Translations under genes and position numbers: made by a program
From: Mycolicibacter heraklionensis
Lineage (GTDB): Bacteria > Actinomycetota > Actinomycetes > Mycobacteriales > Mycobacteriaceae
Direction: 5' to 3'
DNA: 37,063 bases
NCBI RefSeq assembly: GCF_001021505.1
Contig: NZ_LDPO01000029.1
Coordinates: 1 to 37,063, forward strand
Part shown: positions 23,014-31,661 of the stretch, one piece after another
Layout: the number at the start of each line of letters is the position of its first letter
Position numbering within the stretch: position 1 is the stretch's first letter
Notes under the pieces: generated by a model
Database searches by the model: none
What the model saw: only the letters and a program-made list of their open reading frames with translations
Told to the model about the DNA's origin: nothing

Positions 23014-24672
23014 ATGGCGGCCCGCTGTCGGCACGCTGCGGCCTTGCTGGTGGCGATCATCACCGGCCTTGGCGTCTGGTCGGTCCCGGCGTGCACCAGT
23101 GCCACCGTCGACCAGATCGACTACGCCGTCGACGGCGGTCTGATCACCTACAACAGCACTACGGTGGCCGGTGCGGCGTCGGCGGGGCCCCAGGCGTTCT
23201 CCCGCACCCTGATCGGCTTCGGCTACCACGGGCCGGACGGCCAGATCGTCACCGACCACGACTTCGGCAGCATCTCCGTGGTGGGCCGCGCCCCGCTGGT
23301 GCTGGACTATCAGATCGCCGACGCGGCCGTGTACTCCGACGGCAAGCCCATCACCTGCGACGACCTGGTGCTGGCGTGGGCGGCCCAGTCCGGCCGGTTC
23401 CCGGGGTTCGATGCCGCAAGCCGGGCCGGCTACCTCGACATCGAGAACATCGAATGCCAGCCCGGTGCCAAGAAGGCCCGGGTGTCGTTCTTCGCGGACC
23501 GCAACATCGTCGACTACGAGGAACTGTTCACCGCGACCTCGATGATGCCGTCGCACATCATCGCCGACAAGCTCGGTGTGAACACCACCGACGCCGTGCT
23601 GGGCAAGCTGGGTCCCGCCGAGGAGGTCATCGCCAAGATCGCCGACGCCTGGAACACCACCTGGCAGCTCGACCGCGGCGCTGACCTGCGGCACTTCCCG
23701 TCGTCGGGGCCCTACAAGATCGACTCGGTGCTCGACGGAGGCGCCGTGGTGCTGGTGGCCAACGACCTGTGGTGGGGCGCCAAGCCGGTCACCAAGCGGA
23801 TCACGGTATGGCCGCAGACCAACGACATCGCCGACCGGGTCAACAAACGCGTCATCGAGGTCGTCGACGTCGCAACCGGGTCCGCCGGGTCGCTGATAAC
23901 CCCGGATGACTACCAGAGCAGCGACAGCCCCTCGGGCGGCATCGAGCAGCTCATCTTCGCCCCGTCCGGCCCGCTGTCGGAGACTCCCGCGCGCCGGGCG
24001 GTGGCCTTGTGCACCCCGCGCGATGTCATCGCCCACGACGCGGGCGTTCCGGTGGTGAACTCCCGGCTCAACACCGCCATGGACGACGCCTTCGACCAGG
24101 CCGAGAACGTGCCCGAGGCCGAACAGTTCACCCACGCAAACCCCGACGCAGCTCGTGACGCCCTGGGCGGCAAGCCGCTGACGGTGCGCATCGGCTACCG
24201 CGGTCCCAACACCCGGCTGGCCGCGGTGATCGGGGCGATCAGCAGTTCGTGCGCGCCCGCCGGCATCACCGTCACCGAGGTGGCCTCCGATGCCATCGGC
24301 CCGCTGGCTCTGCGCGAAGGGCAGATCGACGTGTTGCTCGCCAGCACCGGGGGATCCACCGGCAGCGGGTCGAGCGGATCGTCGGTGGTGGACGCCTACG
24401 AGTTGTTCAGCGGCAACGGCAACAACCTGTCCGGCTACCACAACGATCAGATCGACGGCGTCGTCTCCGCGCTGGCCGTCACCGCCGACCCCGCGGAGAT
24501 GGTCCGGCTGCTCGCCGAGAGCGCCCCGGTGCTGTGGGCCGATATGCCGACGCTGCCGCTGTACCGACAGCAGCGCACCCTGCTGTCGTCGAAGAAGACC
24601 TACGGTGTGGCCGCCAACCCCACCCGGTGGGGCGCGGGCTGGAATATGGACCGCTGGGAGCTGCAACAGTGA
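23014..24672 (+). CDS. Family 5 solute-binding lipoprotein (Rv2585c-like)
   Basis: Exported protein with the fold of family 5 (peptide/nickel-type) ABC substrate-binding proteins. The N-terminal signal sequence has a hydrophobic core and SVPAC with Cys at residue ~28, a slightly non-standard lipobox, so lipid attachment is likely. The domain is recognised by YQIADAAVYSDGKPITCDDLVLAW, PSSGPYKIDSV and the closing LYRQQRTLL and WNMDRWELQQ. It has 552 residues, like M. tuberculosis Rv2585c (about 557), which stands in the same place between secF and apt. No permease or ATPase genes are nearby, so it may be an orphan binding protein or have another envelope role. It begins 6 bases after secF and its stop overlaps the apt GTG. 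Confidence 0.92.
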   Translation: MAARCRHAAALLVAIITGLGVWSVPACTSATVDQIDYAVDGGLITYNSTTVAGAASAGPQAFSRTLIGFGYHGPDGQIVTDHDFGSISVVGRAPLVLDYQIADAAVYSDGKPITCDDLVLAWAAQSGRFPGFDAASRAGYLDIENIECQPGAKKARVSFFADRNIVDYEELFTATSMMPSHIIADKLGVNTTDAVLGKLGPAEEVIAKIADAWNTTWQLDRGADLRHFPSSGPYKIDSVLDGGAVVLVANDLWWGAKPVTKRITVWPQTNDIADRVNKRVIEVVDVATGSAGSLITPDDYQSSDSPSGGIEQLIFAPSGPLSETPARRAVALCTPRDVIAHDAGVPVVNSRLNTAMDDAFDQAENVPEAEQFTHANPDAARDALGGKPLTVRIGYRGPNTRLAAVIGAISSSCAPAGITVTEVASDAIGPLALREGQIDVLLASTGGSTGSGSSGSSVVDAYELFSGNGNNLSGYHNDQIDGVVSALAVTADPAEMVRLLAESAPVLWADMPTLPLYRQQRTLLSSKKTYGVAANPTRWGAGWNMDRWELQQ

Positions 24673-25211
24673 ACCAGGCCGGGCCTGCGGCAGGCCCCGG
24701 TCAGATCATCGCGTCGCTGATCCGTGAGGTGGCGGACTTTCCCACACCGGGAATCGCCTTCAAAGACCTGACTCCGGTCTTCGCCGACGCCGCCGGACTG
24801 GCCGTGGTCACCGATGCGCTGGCTCGAGCCGCTGCCGGCGCTGATCTGGTGGCCGGTATCGACGCACGGGGGTTTCTGCTGGCCGGGGCGGTCGCCGACC
24901 GGCTCGGGGTGGGCGCGCTGGCGGTCCGCAAGGGCGGCAAGCTGCCACCGCCGGTGCTCTCGGAGCACTATCAGCTCGAGTATGGAACCGCTGTGTTAGA
25001 GATTCCGGCCGACGGAATCGAGTTGGCCGGGCGCCGGGTGGTGATCCTCGACGACGTGCTGGCCACCGGCGGTACCCTGGCCGCTACACGGCGATTGTTG
25101 TGTCGGGCGGGAGCCGAGGTGGTTGCGGCGGCGGTGGTGCTGGAGCTGGCGGGGCTGGGCGGTCGCGCCGCCGTGGCACCGTTGCAGCTGGCCAGCCTGC
25201 ACCGGATTTAG
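24669..25211 (+). CDS. apt: Adenine phosphoribosyltransferase
   Basis: Purine-salvage enzyme making AMP and pyrophosphate from adenine and PRPP in the cytosol. The type I PRTase signature VVILDDVLATGGTL lies at residues ~124-137. VADFPTPGIAFKDLTPVFAD near the N-terminus and GIDARGFL at ~63 are typical of Apt. It has 180 residues, the usual length. The GTG at 24669 overlaps the upstream stop as GTGA; the frame is open further upstream only across the lipoprotein gene. The next gene, rel, starts 30 bases downstream, as in M. tuberculosis (Rv2584c-Rv2583c). Confidence 0.96.
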   Translation: MNQAGPAAGPGQIIASLIREVADFPTPGIAFKDLTPVFADAAGLAVVTDALARAAAGADLVAGIDARGFLLAGAVADRLGVGALAVRKGGKLPPPVLSEHYQLEYGTAVLEIPADGIELAGRRVVILDDVLATGGTLAATRRLLCRAGAEVVAAAVVLELAGLGGRAAVAPLQLASLHRI

Positions 25212-25215
25212 TCGA

Positions 25216-25221
25216 TATTCT
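25216..25221 (+). promoter_or_regulatory. Possible -10 box for rel
   Basis: TATTCT lies 20 bases before the rel GTG and would allow rel to be transcribed apart from apt. A strong Shine-Dalgarno, GGAGGT (25229-25234), follows. No clear -35 is seen. Confidence 0.4.
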
Positions 25222-25241
25222 CGTGATCGGAGGTGAGCACA

Positions 25242-27647
25242 GTGGGCCCTGAACACGGCTTAGCGCAAGGCTCCGAGCCGGGCTCCGACGAAGCTCGGTA
25301 CAACGCCGACACCAGCCAACCGGTGGCGGTGTCGGAGGCCATCGCCCAGGACTCGCCCACCGAGCGCACCGACCTGCTCAAGGTCCCGACCAGCGCCTCC
25401 CGGCGGGTGCGGGCCCGGATTGCCCGACGCATCACCGCCCAACGTGGCGCGCTCAGCCCGGTGCTGGAGCCGCTGGTGGCGGTGCACCGGCAGTACTATC
25501 CGAAAGCCAATCTGGCGCTGCTCCAACGCGCCTACGAGGTCGCCGAGCAGCGGCACGCCACCCAGCTGCGCCACTCGGGGGACCCCTACATCACCCACCC
25601 GGTGGCTGTTGCCACCATCCTGGCCGAGCTGGGCATGGACACCATCACGTTGGTGGCCGCGCTGCTGCACGACACCGTCGAGGACACCGGCTACACCCTC
25701 GAGGCGCTGGCCGGCGAATTCGGCGACGAGGTCGCTCACCTGGTCGACGGGGTGACCAAGCTGGACAAGGTGGTGCTGGGCACGGCCGCCGAGGCCGAGA
25801 CCATCCGCAAGATGGTCATCGCGATGGCGCGTGACCCGCGGGTGCTGGTGATCAAGGTGGCCGACCGGCTGCACAACATGCGCACCATCCGCTTCCTGGC
25901 GCCCGAGAAACAAGCCCGCAAGGCACGCGAGACGCTGGAAGTCATTGCGCCGCTGGCACATCGGCTGGGCATGGCCACCGTCAAGTGGGAGCTCGAGGAT
26001 CTGTCGTTCGCGATCCTGCACCCCAAGCGCTATGAGGAGATCGTGCGGCTGGTGGCTGACCGCGCGCCGTCACGCGACACCTACCTGGCCAAGGTGCGTG
26101 CCGAGATCGTCAACACGCTGGCGAAGTCGAAGATCACCGCGACCGTCGAAGGCCGGCCGAAGCACTACTGGTCGATCTATCAGAAGATGATCGTCCGCGG
26201 CCGCGACTTCGACGACATCTACGACCTGGTGGGGCTGCGGATTCTCTGCGACGAGATCCGGGACTGCTACGCCGCCGTCGGCGTCGTGCACTCGCTGTGG
26301 CAGCCGATGGCCGGCCGGTTCAAGGACTACATCGCCCAACCGCGCTACGGGGTCTACCAGTCGCTGCACACCACGGTGATCGGTCCGGAGGGCAAACCGC
26401 TGGAGATCCAGATCCGCACCCGGGAGATGCACCGCACCGCCGAATACGGGATCGCCGCCCACTGGCGTTACAAAGAGGCCAAGGGCCGCAACGGTGTTCC
26501 GCACCTGGGCACCGCCGCCGAGATCGACGACATGGCCTGGATGCGCCAGCTGCTGGACTGGCAGCGGGAGGCGGCCGACCCGGGTGAGTTCCTCGAGTCG
26601 CTGCGCTATGACCTGGCCGTCAAAGAGATCTTCGTGTTCACGCCCAAGGGTGACGTCATCACGCTGCCCACCGGCTCCACTCCCGTCGACTTCGCCTATG
26701 CGGTGCACACCGAGGTCGGTCACCGCTGTATCGGTGCCCGCGTCAACGGCCGGCTGGTGGCGCTGGAGCGCAAGCTCGAAAACGGGGAAGTGGTCGAGGT
26801 TTTCACCTCGAAGGCGCAGAACGCCGGGCCGTCGCGGGACTGGCAGCAGTTCGTGGTGTCGCCGCGGGCCAAGGCCAAGATCCGCCAGTGGTTCGCCAAG
26901 GAGCGTCGCGAGGAGGCCCTGGAGTCCGGCAAGGACGCGATGGCCCGCGAGGTGCGCCGGGCCGGTCTGCCGCTGCAACGACTGGTCAACGGCGAGTCGA
27001 TGGCGGCGGTGGCCCGCGAACTGCACTACAGCGATGTGTCCGCGCTCTACACCGCCGTCGGCGAGAACCACATCTCGGCGCACCACGTGGTGCAGCGGCT
27101 GGTGGCCCAGCTCGGTGGGGTGGACCAGGCCGAGGAGGATCTGGCCGAACGTTCCACGCCGCTGACCATTTCGCGCCGCGAGCGTCACACCGACGACGTC
27201 GGTGTTGCGGTTCCCGGCGCCACCGGCGTGTTGACCAAGCTGGCCAAGTGCTGCACCCCGGTGCCCGGCGACGAGATCATGGGTTTCGTCACCCGCGGCG
27301 GCGGGGTGAGCGTACATCGCACCGACTGCACCAATGCCGACGCGCTGCGCCAACAGGACGAACGGATCATCGAGGTCAAGTGGGCGCCGTCGCCCTCGTC
27401 GGTGTTCCTGGTCGCCATTCAGGTCGAGGCGCTGGACCGGCACCGGCTGCTGTCGGACATCACCAAGGTGCTCGCCGACGAGAAGGTCAACATCTTGTCG
27501 GCGTCGGTCACCACCTCACGGGACCGGGTGGCGATCAGCCGGTTCACCTTCGAGATGGGCGACCCCAAGCATCTCGGCCACCTGCTCAACGTGGTCCGCA
27601 ACGTCGAGGGCGTCTACGACGTCTACCGGGTGACGTCGGCGGCCTGA
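25242..27647 (+). CDS. rel: Bifunctional (p)ppGpp synthetase/hydrolase Rel
   Basis: Stringent-response enzyme that makes (p)ppGpp from GTP/GDP and ATP on starved ribosomes and degrades it through its HD domain. Domains in order: variable N-terminus; HD hydrolase with LLHDTVEDTG; synthetase with GRPKHYWSIYQKM, DIYDLVGLRI and RYGVYQSLHTTV; TGS with VFTPKGDVITLPTGSTPVDFAY; zinc-finger region with KCCTPVPGD and HRTDC; and ACT ending EGVYDVYRVTSAA. Hydrolase and synthetase signatures both appear intact. It has 801 residues (M. tuberculosis about 790). The GTG at 25242 sits seven bases after GGAGGT; the GTG at 25233 would fall inside that ribosome site and is less likely. Known as relA or rel in mycobacteria. 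Confidence 0.98.
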   Translation: MGPEHGLAQGSEPGSDEARYNADTSQPVAVSEAIAQDSPTERTDLLKVPTSASRRVRARIARRITAQRGALSPVLEPLVAVHRQYYPKANLALLQRAYEVAEQRHATQLRHSGDPYITHPVAVATILAELGMDTITLVAALLHDTVEDTGYTLEALAGEFGDEVAHLVDGVTKLDKVVLGTAAEAETIRKMVIAMARDPRVLVIKVADRLHNMRTIRFLAPEKQARKARETLEVIAPLAHRLGMATVKWELEDLSFAILHPKRYEEIVRLVADRAPSRDTYLAKVRAEIVNTLAKSKITATVEGRPKHYWSIYQKMIVRGRDFDDIYDLVGLRILCDEIRDCYAAVGVVHSLWQPMAGRFKDYIAQPRYGVYQSLHTTVIGPEGKPLEIQIRTREMHRTAEYGIAAHWRYKEAKGRNGVPHLGTAAEIDDMAWMRQLLDWQREAADPGEFLESLRYDLAVKEIFVFTPKGDVITLPTGSTPVDFAYAVHTEVGHRCIGARVNGRLVALERKLENGEVVEVFTSKAQNAGPSRDWQQFVVSPRAKAKIRQWFAKERREEALESGKDAMAREVRRAGLPLQRLVNGESMAAVARELHYSDVSALYTAVGENHISAHHVVQRLVAQLGGVDQAEEDLAERSTPLTISRRERHTDDVGVAVPGATGVLTKLAKCCTPVPGDEIMGFVTRGGGVSVHRTDCTNADALRQQDERIIEVKWAPSPSSVFLVAIQVEALDRHRLLSDITKVLADEKVNILSASVTTSRDRVAISRFTFEMGDPKHLGHLLNVVRNVEGVYDVYRVTSAA

Positions 27648-27657
27648 TTTCTTCTTC

Positions 27658-27719
27658 CGCGAGTGTGCGTGTCCCCGGCCCGACACGCCGGTCGGCAACC
27701 GGGAATACGCACGCTCGCG
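27658..27719. terminator. Long hairpin between convergent rel and ppiB
   Basis: The arms CGCGAGTGTGCGT (27658-27670) and ACGCACGCTCGCG (27707-27719) pair over 13 positions with one G-T pair. The 36-base loop holds a smaller GC-rich inverted element (CCGGCC, CGACACGCCG). Lying between two convergent stops without a gene, it can serve as a two-way terminator. The sequence resembles GCGAGCGTGCG-type hairpins that I recall being scattered between mycobacterial genes. Confidence 0.7.
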
Positions 27720-27748
27720 CAAGACGGGCAGTGCCCGCTCGGTCACGC

Positions 27749-28633
27749 TTAGTCGGGCAGCACCGACTTGACGGTCACCTTGGTCGCCGGCGGGCCGTCT
27801 TCACCGCCGCCCTGCACGCCGGCCGCGGCGATCTTGTCCAGGGTGGCCAGGCCGTCGTCCTGAATCTTGCCGAACACCGTGTACTGCGGCGGCAGCATCG
27901 AATCCTTGTAGACCAGGAAGAACTGGCTGCCGTTGGTGCCGGGTCCGGCGTTGGCCATCGCCACCGTGCCACGAGGATAGGTGACCGGCTGCTGGGCCGC
28001 GGGGTCGCCCAAGGAGTACTGGTCGGTGGGGTACTCGTTGTCGAACTCATAGCCCGGGCCGCCGGTGCCGTCGCCGGCCGGATCCCCACATTGCAGCACG
28101 CTGAGCATCGGCGATGTGGTCAGCCGGTGGCACTGGGTGTCTTTGAAGAAGTCCTTGGCCGCCAGGCTGATGAAACTGTTGACGGTGCAAGGGGATTGGG
28201 CGTTGTTGAGCATCAACCCGATGGGGCCCTGGTCGGTCATCATCGACACGCTGACCTCGGCCGGGTCGGTCGGGACCTTGCCGGACCGCGGCGGCTCGAC
28301 GGCCTTGGTGGCCGGACGCGCCTTGGGGTACTGGCAGTCGGCGCCCAGCTGCGGCGATGCGGTGAACTTCGGCAGCTGCCCCGCCGCCCCCGGCGTCGCG
28401 GAGGATTCCGCGGACTCCGAGGTGCTCGAGTCCGAGGAGCCGCTCGCGTTGACGTTGCCCGGATCGTTGTCGCGCAGCACCACGAACACCACCCCGGCGA
28501 TCAGCAGCACCGCCGCCGCGGCGCCGAGGATCATCAGCAGCCGGCGCTGCTTGCGGGCTGCCTCGGCACGCTGCTGCACCTGTAGGTCCAGATTGCGCTT
28601 GGCGGCGGCACGCCGCTCTGAGTTCGTGGGCAC
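27749..28633 (-). CDS. ppiB: Membrane-anchored peptidyl-prolyl isomerase PpiB
   Basis: Cyclophilin-type prolyl isomerase, probably acting on exported proteins. A charged N-terminus (PTNSERRAAAKRNLDLQ) leads to one transmembrane helix (residues ~38-60, MILGAAAAVLLIAGVVFVV). A Ser/Glu-rich linker precedes the cyclophilin domain, marked by NSFISLAAKDFFKDTQCHRL, LQCGDPAGDGTGGPGYEF, MANAGPGTNGSQFFLVY and YTVFGKI. The GTG at 28633 has AGGAGG nine bases upstream and matches the M. tuberculosis Rv2582 PTN start; the open frame to 28783 crosses the intergenic region. It has 294 residues. Divergent from the glyoxalase II-like gene (about 110 bases apart) and convergent with rel. Confidence 0.94.
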   Translation of the reverse strand: MPTNSERRAAAKRNLDLQVQQRAEAARKQRRLLMILGAAAAVLLIAGVVFVVLRDNDPGNVNASGSSDSSTSESAESSATPGAAGQLPKFTASPQLGADCQYPKARPATKAVEPPRSGKVPTDPAEVSVSMMTDQGPIGLMLNNAQSPCTVNSFISLAAKDFFKDTQCHRLTTSPMLSVLQCGDPAGDGTGGPGYEFDNEYPTDQYSLGDPAAQQPVTYPRGTVAMANAGPGTNGSQFFLVYKDSMLPPQYTVFGKIQDDGLATLDKIAAAGVQGGGEDGPPATKVTVKSVLPD

Positions 28634-28742
28634 CGGCGGTAACCTCCTGGCTCGCGGACTGAGTCGGGCCTCAAGTCTGCCAGAGCGCGCCTGCGCCGAC
28701 CGCGTCACCGCCGACCGGGCGCGCAATGGGAAACTGGTCGGC

Positions 28743-29420
28743 GTGTTGGTCACCGGATTCCCCGCTGGAATGCTGGCGTGCAACTGCTATGTGTTGGCGC
28801 GGCGGCAGGGCTCTGACGCGATCGTCGTCGACCCCGGGCAGCGCGCGATGGCCAGGCTGCGGCGTGTTCTTGACGAGAATCGACTGACGCCGTCCGCGGT
28901 GTTGCTCACGCACGGCCACATCGACCACATCTGGTCGGCGCAGAAGGTGTCCGACACCTACGGCTGTCCCACCTACATTCACCCCGAGGACCGATTCATG
29001 CTCACCGACCCGCTGCGCTCCTTCGGCACGGTGCCCGGGCAGGCGTTGTTCGGCGTGTTGAGCAAAGCGATGTTCGCCGAGCCCAAGCAGCTGATCGAAC
29101 TGGATCGCGATGGCGACAAGATCGGGCTGGGCGACACCACGGTGACTGTCGACCACACGCCCGGGCACACCCGCGGCTCGGTGATCTTCCGGGTCGAAGG
29201 TGATGCCGCGGAGGTGGTGTTCAGCGGGGACACCCTGTTTCAGAACTCGGTCGGCCGCACCGACCTGCCCGGGGGCAGCGGCCGTGATCTGCTGACCTCG
29301 ATCGTCGACAAGCTGCTCTGCCTCGACGACGCGACCGTGGTGCTGCCCGGCCACGGACCCAAGACCACCATCGGCGCGGAGCGCCGTTACAACCCGTTCC
29401 TAGAAGGGCTGAGTGCGTGA
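28743..29420 (+). CDS. Glyoxalase II-like metallo-beta-lactamase-fold hydrolase
   Basis: Cytosolic metallohydrolase of the glyoxalase II group, which cleaves S-D-lactoylglutathione or another thioester; in mycobacteria the thiol would more likely be mycothiol. The metal-binding signature LTHGHIDHIW lies at residues ~58-67, and the further ligands DHTPGHTRGS, FSGDTLF and VLPGHGPKT are all present. It has 225 residues, like M. tuberculosis Rv2581c (224), which begins similarly and stands in the same place before hisS. The GTG at 28743 is chosen for this match; the upstream open frame runs antisense through ppiB. Its stop overlaps the hisS GTG as GTGA, so the two are translationally coupled. Confidence 0.93.
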   Translation: MLVTGFPAGMLACNCYVLARRQGSDAIVVDPGQRAMARLRRVLDENRLTPSAVLLTHGHIDHIWSAQKVSDTYGCPTYIHPEDRFMLTDPLRSFGTVPGQALFGVLSKAMFAEPKQLIELDRDGDKIGLGDTTVTVDHTPGHTRGSVIFRVEGDAAEVVFSGDTLFQNSVGRTDLPGGSGRDLLTSIVDKLLCLDDATVVLPGHGPKTTIGAERRYNPFLEGLSA

Positions 29421-30682
29421 GCACCTTTGCCGCACCCAAAGGGGTGCCCGACTACGTTCCGCCGGCCTCGGCCGGTTTCGTCGCGGTCCGCGACGGACTG
29501 CTGGCGGTTGCTCGCCGCGCCGGTTACGGCGACATCGAGCTGCCGATCTTCGAGGACACCGCACTGTTCGCCCGCGGGGTGGGGGAGTCCACCGATGTGG
29601 TCTCCAAAGAGATGTACACGTTTGCCGATCGCGGCGACCGTTCGGTGACGCTACGGCCCGAGGGCACGGCAGGCGTGATGCGCGCGGTGATCGAGCACGG
29701 CCTGGACCGCGGTCAGCTGCCGGCCAAGCTCTGCTATGCGGGGCCGTTCTTCCGTTACGAACGCCCGCAGGCCGGCCGTTATCGGCAGCTGCAACAGGTC
29801 GGGGTCGAGGCGATCGGGGTGGACGATCCGGCGCTGGACGCCGAGGTGATCGCGGTCGCCGACGCCGGCTTCCGCTCGCTGGGCCTGGACGGTTTCCGGC
29901 TCGAGATCACCTCGCTGGGTGACGACACCTGCCGCCCGGCTTATCGAGAGTTGTTGCAGCAGTTCCTGTTCGGGCTCGATCTCGATGAGGAGACCCGCCA
30001 GCGCGCACAGCTGAACCCACTGCGGGTGCTCGACGACAAGCGCCCGCACGTGCGTGAGATGACCGCTGACGCCCCGGTCATGCTCGACCATCTCTCCAAT
30101 GCGGCCAAGGCACACTTCGACACCGTGTTGGCCCACCTGGATGCGCTCGGGGTGCCCTACGTGATCAACCCGCGCATGGTGCGCGGCCTGGACTACTACA
30201 CCAAGACCACCTTCGAATTCGTGCACGACGGATTGGGTGCGCAGTCGGGGATCGGCGGCGGCGGCCGCTACGACGGGCTGATGCGTCAGCTCGGGGGACA
30301 GGACCTGTCTGGGATCGGCTTCGGGCTCGGCGTGGACCGCACCCTGCTCGCGCTGGCCGCCGAGGGCAAGGCCGTGGGGCAGACCAGCCGATGCGATGTG
30401 TTCGGGGTGGGTCTGTCCGAGGCGGCCAAACTGCGGCTGGCCGTGATCGGCGCGCAGTTGCGGGCCGCCGGGGTACGAGTGGACCTGGCTTACGGGGACC
30501 GCGGCCTCAAAGGAGCGATGCGCGCCGCCGACCGCTCCGGGGCGGTCATCGCCCTGGTTGCCGGGGACCGCGACCTGGAGGCCGGCACCGTCGGCGTGAA
30601 GAATCTCGCCACCGGGGAGCAGGTCGACGTGCCGATCGAGGGCGTTGTCGCCGAGGTGCGCAGGCGGTTGAGCGGCGCCTGA
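29417..30682 (+). CDS. hisS: Histidine--tRNA ligase
   Basis: Class II aminoacyl-tRNA synthetase that charges tRNA-His. Motifs: AAPKGVPDYVPP at the N-terminus, motif 2 near YAGPFFRYERPQAGRYRQLQQVG, the histidine-specific GLDYYTKTTFEF (residues ~257-268) and motif 3 GIGFGLGVDRTLLAL. A C-terminal anticodon-binding domain (DVFGVGLSEAAKL onward) follows. It has 421 residues (M. tuberculosis Rv2580c 423). The GTG start overlaps the upstream stop as GTGA. After it, 72 bases lead to an independent gene with its own probable promoter. Confidence 0.97.
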   Translation: MSTFAAPKGVPDYVPPASAGFVAVRDGLLAVARRAGYGDIELPIFEDTALFARGVGESTDVVSKEMYTFADRGDRSVTLRPEGTAGVMRAVIEHGLDRGQLPAKLCYAGPFFRYERPQAGRYRQLQQVGVEAIGVDDPALDAEVIAVADAGFRSLGLDGFRLEITSLGDDTCRPAYRELLQQFLFGLDLDEETRQRAQLNPLRVLDDKRPHVREMTADAPVMLDHLSNAAKAHFDTVLAHLDALGVPYVINPRMVRGLDYYTKTTFEFVHDGLGAQSGIGGGGRYDGLMRQLGGQDLSGIGFGLGVDRTLLALAAEGKAVGQTSRCDVFGVGLSEAAKLRLAVIGAQLRAAGVRVDLAYGDRGLKGAMRAADRSGAVIALVAGDRDLEAGTVGVKNLATGEQVDVPIEGVVAEVRRRLSGA

Positions 30683-30740
30683 CAGCGTGGGTGCGGGCGT
30701 GCGGGGCAGCTGCTGGACCTCGTCGGAGCCGGCCCTCCGG

Positions 30741-30746
30741 TAGCGT
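30741..30746 (+). promoter_or_regulatory. Possible -10 box of a leaderless promoter
   Basis: TAGCGT ends eight bases before the ATG at 30755, and there is no ribosome site between them. This suits a transcript that starts at or next to the start codon. Confidence 0.4.
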
Positions 30747-30754
30747 GGCGCGGT

Positions 30755-31309
30755 ATGACGATCATGCGGAACGTGACAGTCAAGTTCGGCACGGTGTTGC
30801 TGATGGCCGCCGCGGGAGTGGCAGCCAGCCATGCGACGTCTCTTGCGGACCCGGAGACCAGCCCAGCATCGCCAACCGAGAACCCGGCGGCATCGCCCAC
30901 CGAGAATGCGGCGCCGTCCCCGGCGCCCGCCCCGACCGAGAATGCGTCGGAGCCGTCGGCCGACGCCCCGAAGAAGTCCACGACCGGCGGCCACGAGGTC
31001 ACCTACACCATCACCGCCACCAGTGACCTGACCGGCAACATCTCCTACATCAAGACCGACCCGCCCAGCATGGCCGCCTACAACGCCAACTCCTCGGAGT
31101 ACCTCGAGACGGTGCGGGTGCCGATCGGCGGGGGACAGCCGGTGGTCTACACCACCACGCTGGCCGATCCGAGCCAGTGGGCGCTGGTGACCGCCAGCGG
31201 AGGCTTGCGCACCAACCCGGAGTTCCACTGTGAGATCGCCGTCGACGGCGAAGTGGTGGTGTCACAGCAGGGCGGCAGCGGAGTGTCCTGCGCTACCCGG
31301 CCCTGGTGA
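30755..31309 (+). CDS. Exported protein with MmpS-like domain (Rv2576c-like)
   Basis: A 184-residue secreted or membrane-attached protein. The N-terminus (residues ~1-32) is a signal sequence ending at SLADPE. Residues ~33-75 are a Pro/Ala/Ser/Glu linker with repeated SPTEN, PTEN and SPAPAP units, likely flexible and possibly O-mannosylated. The C-terminal ~105 residues form a beta-rich domain (HEVTYTITATSDLTGNISYI, LADPSQWALVTASGGL, FHCEIAVDGEVV) with a Cys pair, resembling the soluble part of MmpS proteins and, as I recall it, M. tuberculosis Rv2576c. Function is unknown. The ATG at 30755 is supported by -10 spacing; a second ATG at 30764 is possible. Its stop lies 10 bases from the convergent stop of the next gene. 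Confidence 0.75.
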   Translation: MTIMRNVTVKFGTVLLMAAAGVAASHATSLADPETSPASPTENPAASPTENAAPSPAPAPTENASEPSADAPKKSTTGGHEVTYTITATSDLTGNISYIKTDPPSMAAYNANSSEYLETVRVPIGGGQPVVYTTTLADPSQWALVTASGGLRTNPEFHCEIAVDGEVVVSQQGGSGVSCATRPW

Positions 31310-31319
31310 GCGATCCGGC

Positions 31320-31661
31320 TCAGCCGGCGAACACGTACACCCAGGCTCGCGCACCGGAGCGCAGGGGCACCGAAATCCGCCGGTAGGCGTCGACTTCGTA
31401 CTCGTCGGCGGCCGCCAGCTGGGCGGCGCTGATCGCGAACACCGTGCCGGGAACACAGGCGTCATGCGCCTCCGACGGACGCAGGATCGGATGACGGTCG
31501 CTGCCACTGACGGCCACCACGTGCGGGTCGGTGATCGTCACGTAGTCCAGGTCATAGCCGACGATCGCATCGGGCCGGCCATCGAGCTCGTGCCCGAACG
31601 TGCTGCGCTGCACCTCGGGTAGCTGCAGCGTGCCGTAGGAGAACAGCAGCTCTGTGCTCAT
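31320..31661 (-). CDS. Gamma-glutamylcyclotransferase-like (AIG2 family) protein
   Basis: A small cytosolic protein of 113 residues with the gamma-glutamylcyclotransferase/AIG2 fold. FSYGTLQLPEVQ near the N-terminus is the substrate-loop motif (YGxL), and ADEYEVDAYRRISVPL contains the acidic residue expected to be the catalytic Glu. GTVFAIS is the usual strand before it. Relatives release 5-oxoproline from gamma-glutamyl amines or amino acids; the substrate here is unknown. The ATG overlaps the TGA of the XRE-cupin gene as ATGA, so the two are translated together. This two-gene unit is divergent from the aldolase/DapA-like pair. Confidence 0.82.
   Translation of the reverse strand: MSTELLFSYGTLQLPEVQRSTFGHELDGRPDAIVGYDLDYVTITDPHVVAVSGSDRHPILRPSEAHDACVPGTVFAISAAQLAAADEYEVDAYRRISVPLRSGARAWVYVFAG

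Noticed and set aside
24249..24668. Fusion of a long N-terminal region to Apt
   Set aside because: The frame simply stays open across the lipoprotein gene; Apt similarity starts at 24669, where a GTGA overlap occurs.
26888..28585. 565-codon plus-strand open frame from inside rel through ppiB
   Set aside because: It is a frame-shifted shadow of rel followed by the antisense of ppiB; no domain is seen.
29651..31228. 525-codon minus-strand frame opposite hisS and the MmpS-like gene
   Set aside because: Antisense to two clear genes, compositionally biased and without motifs.
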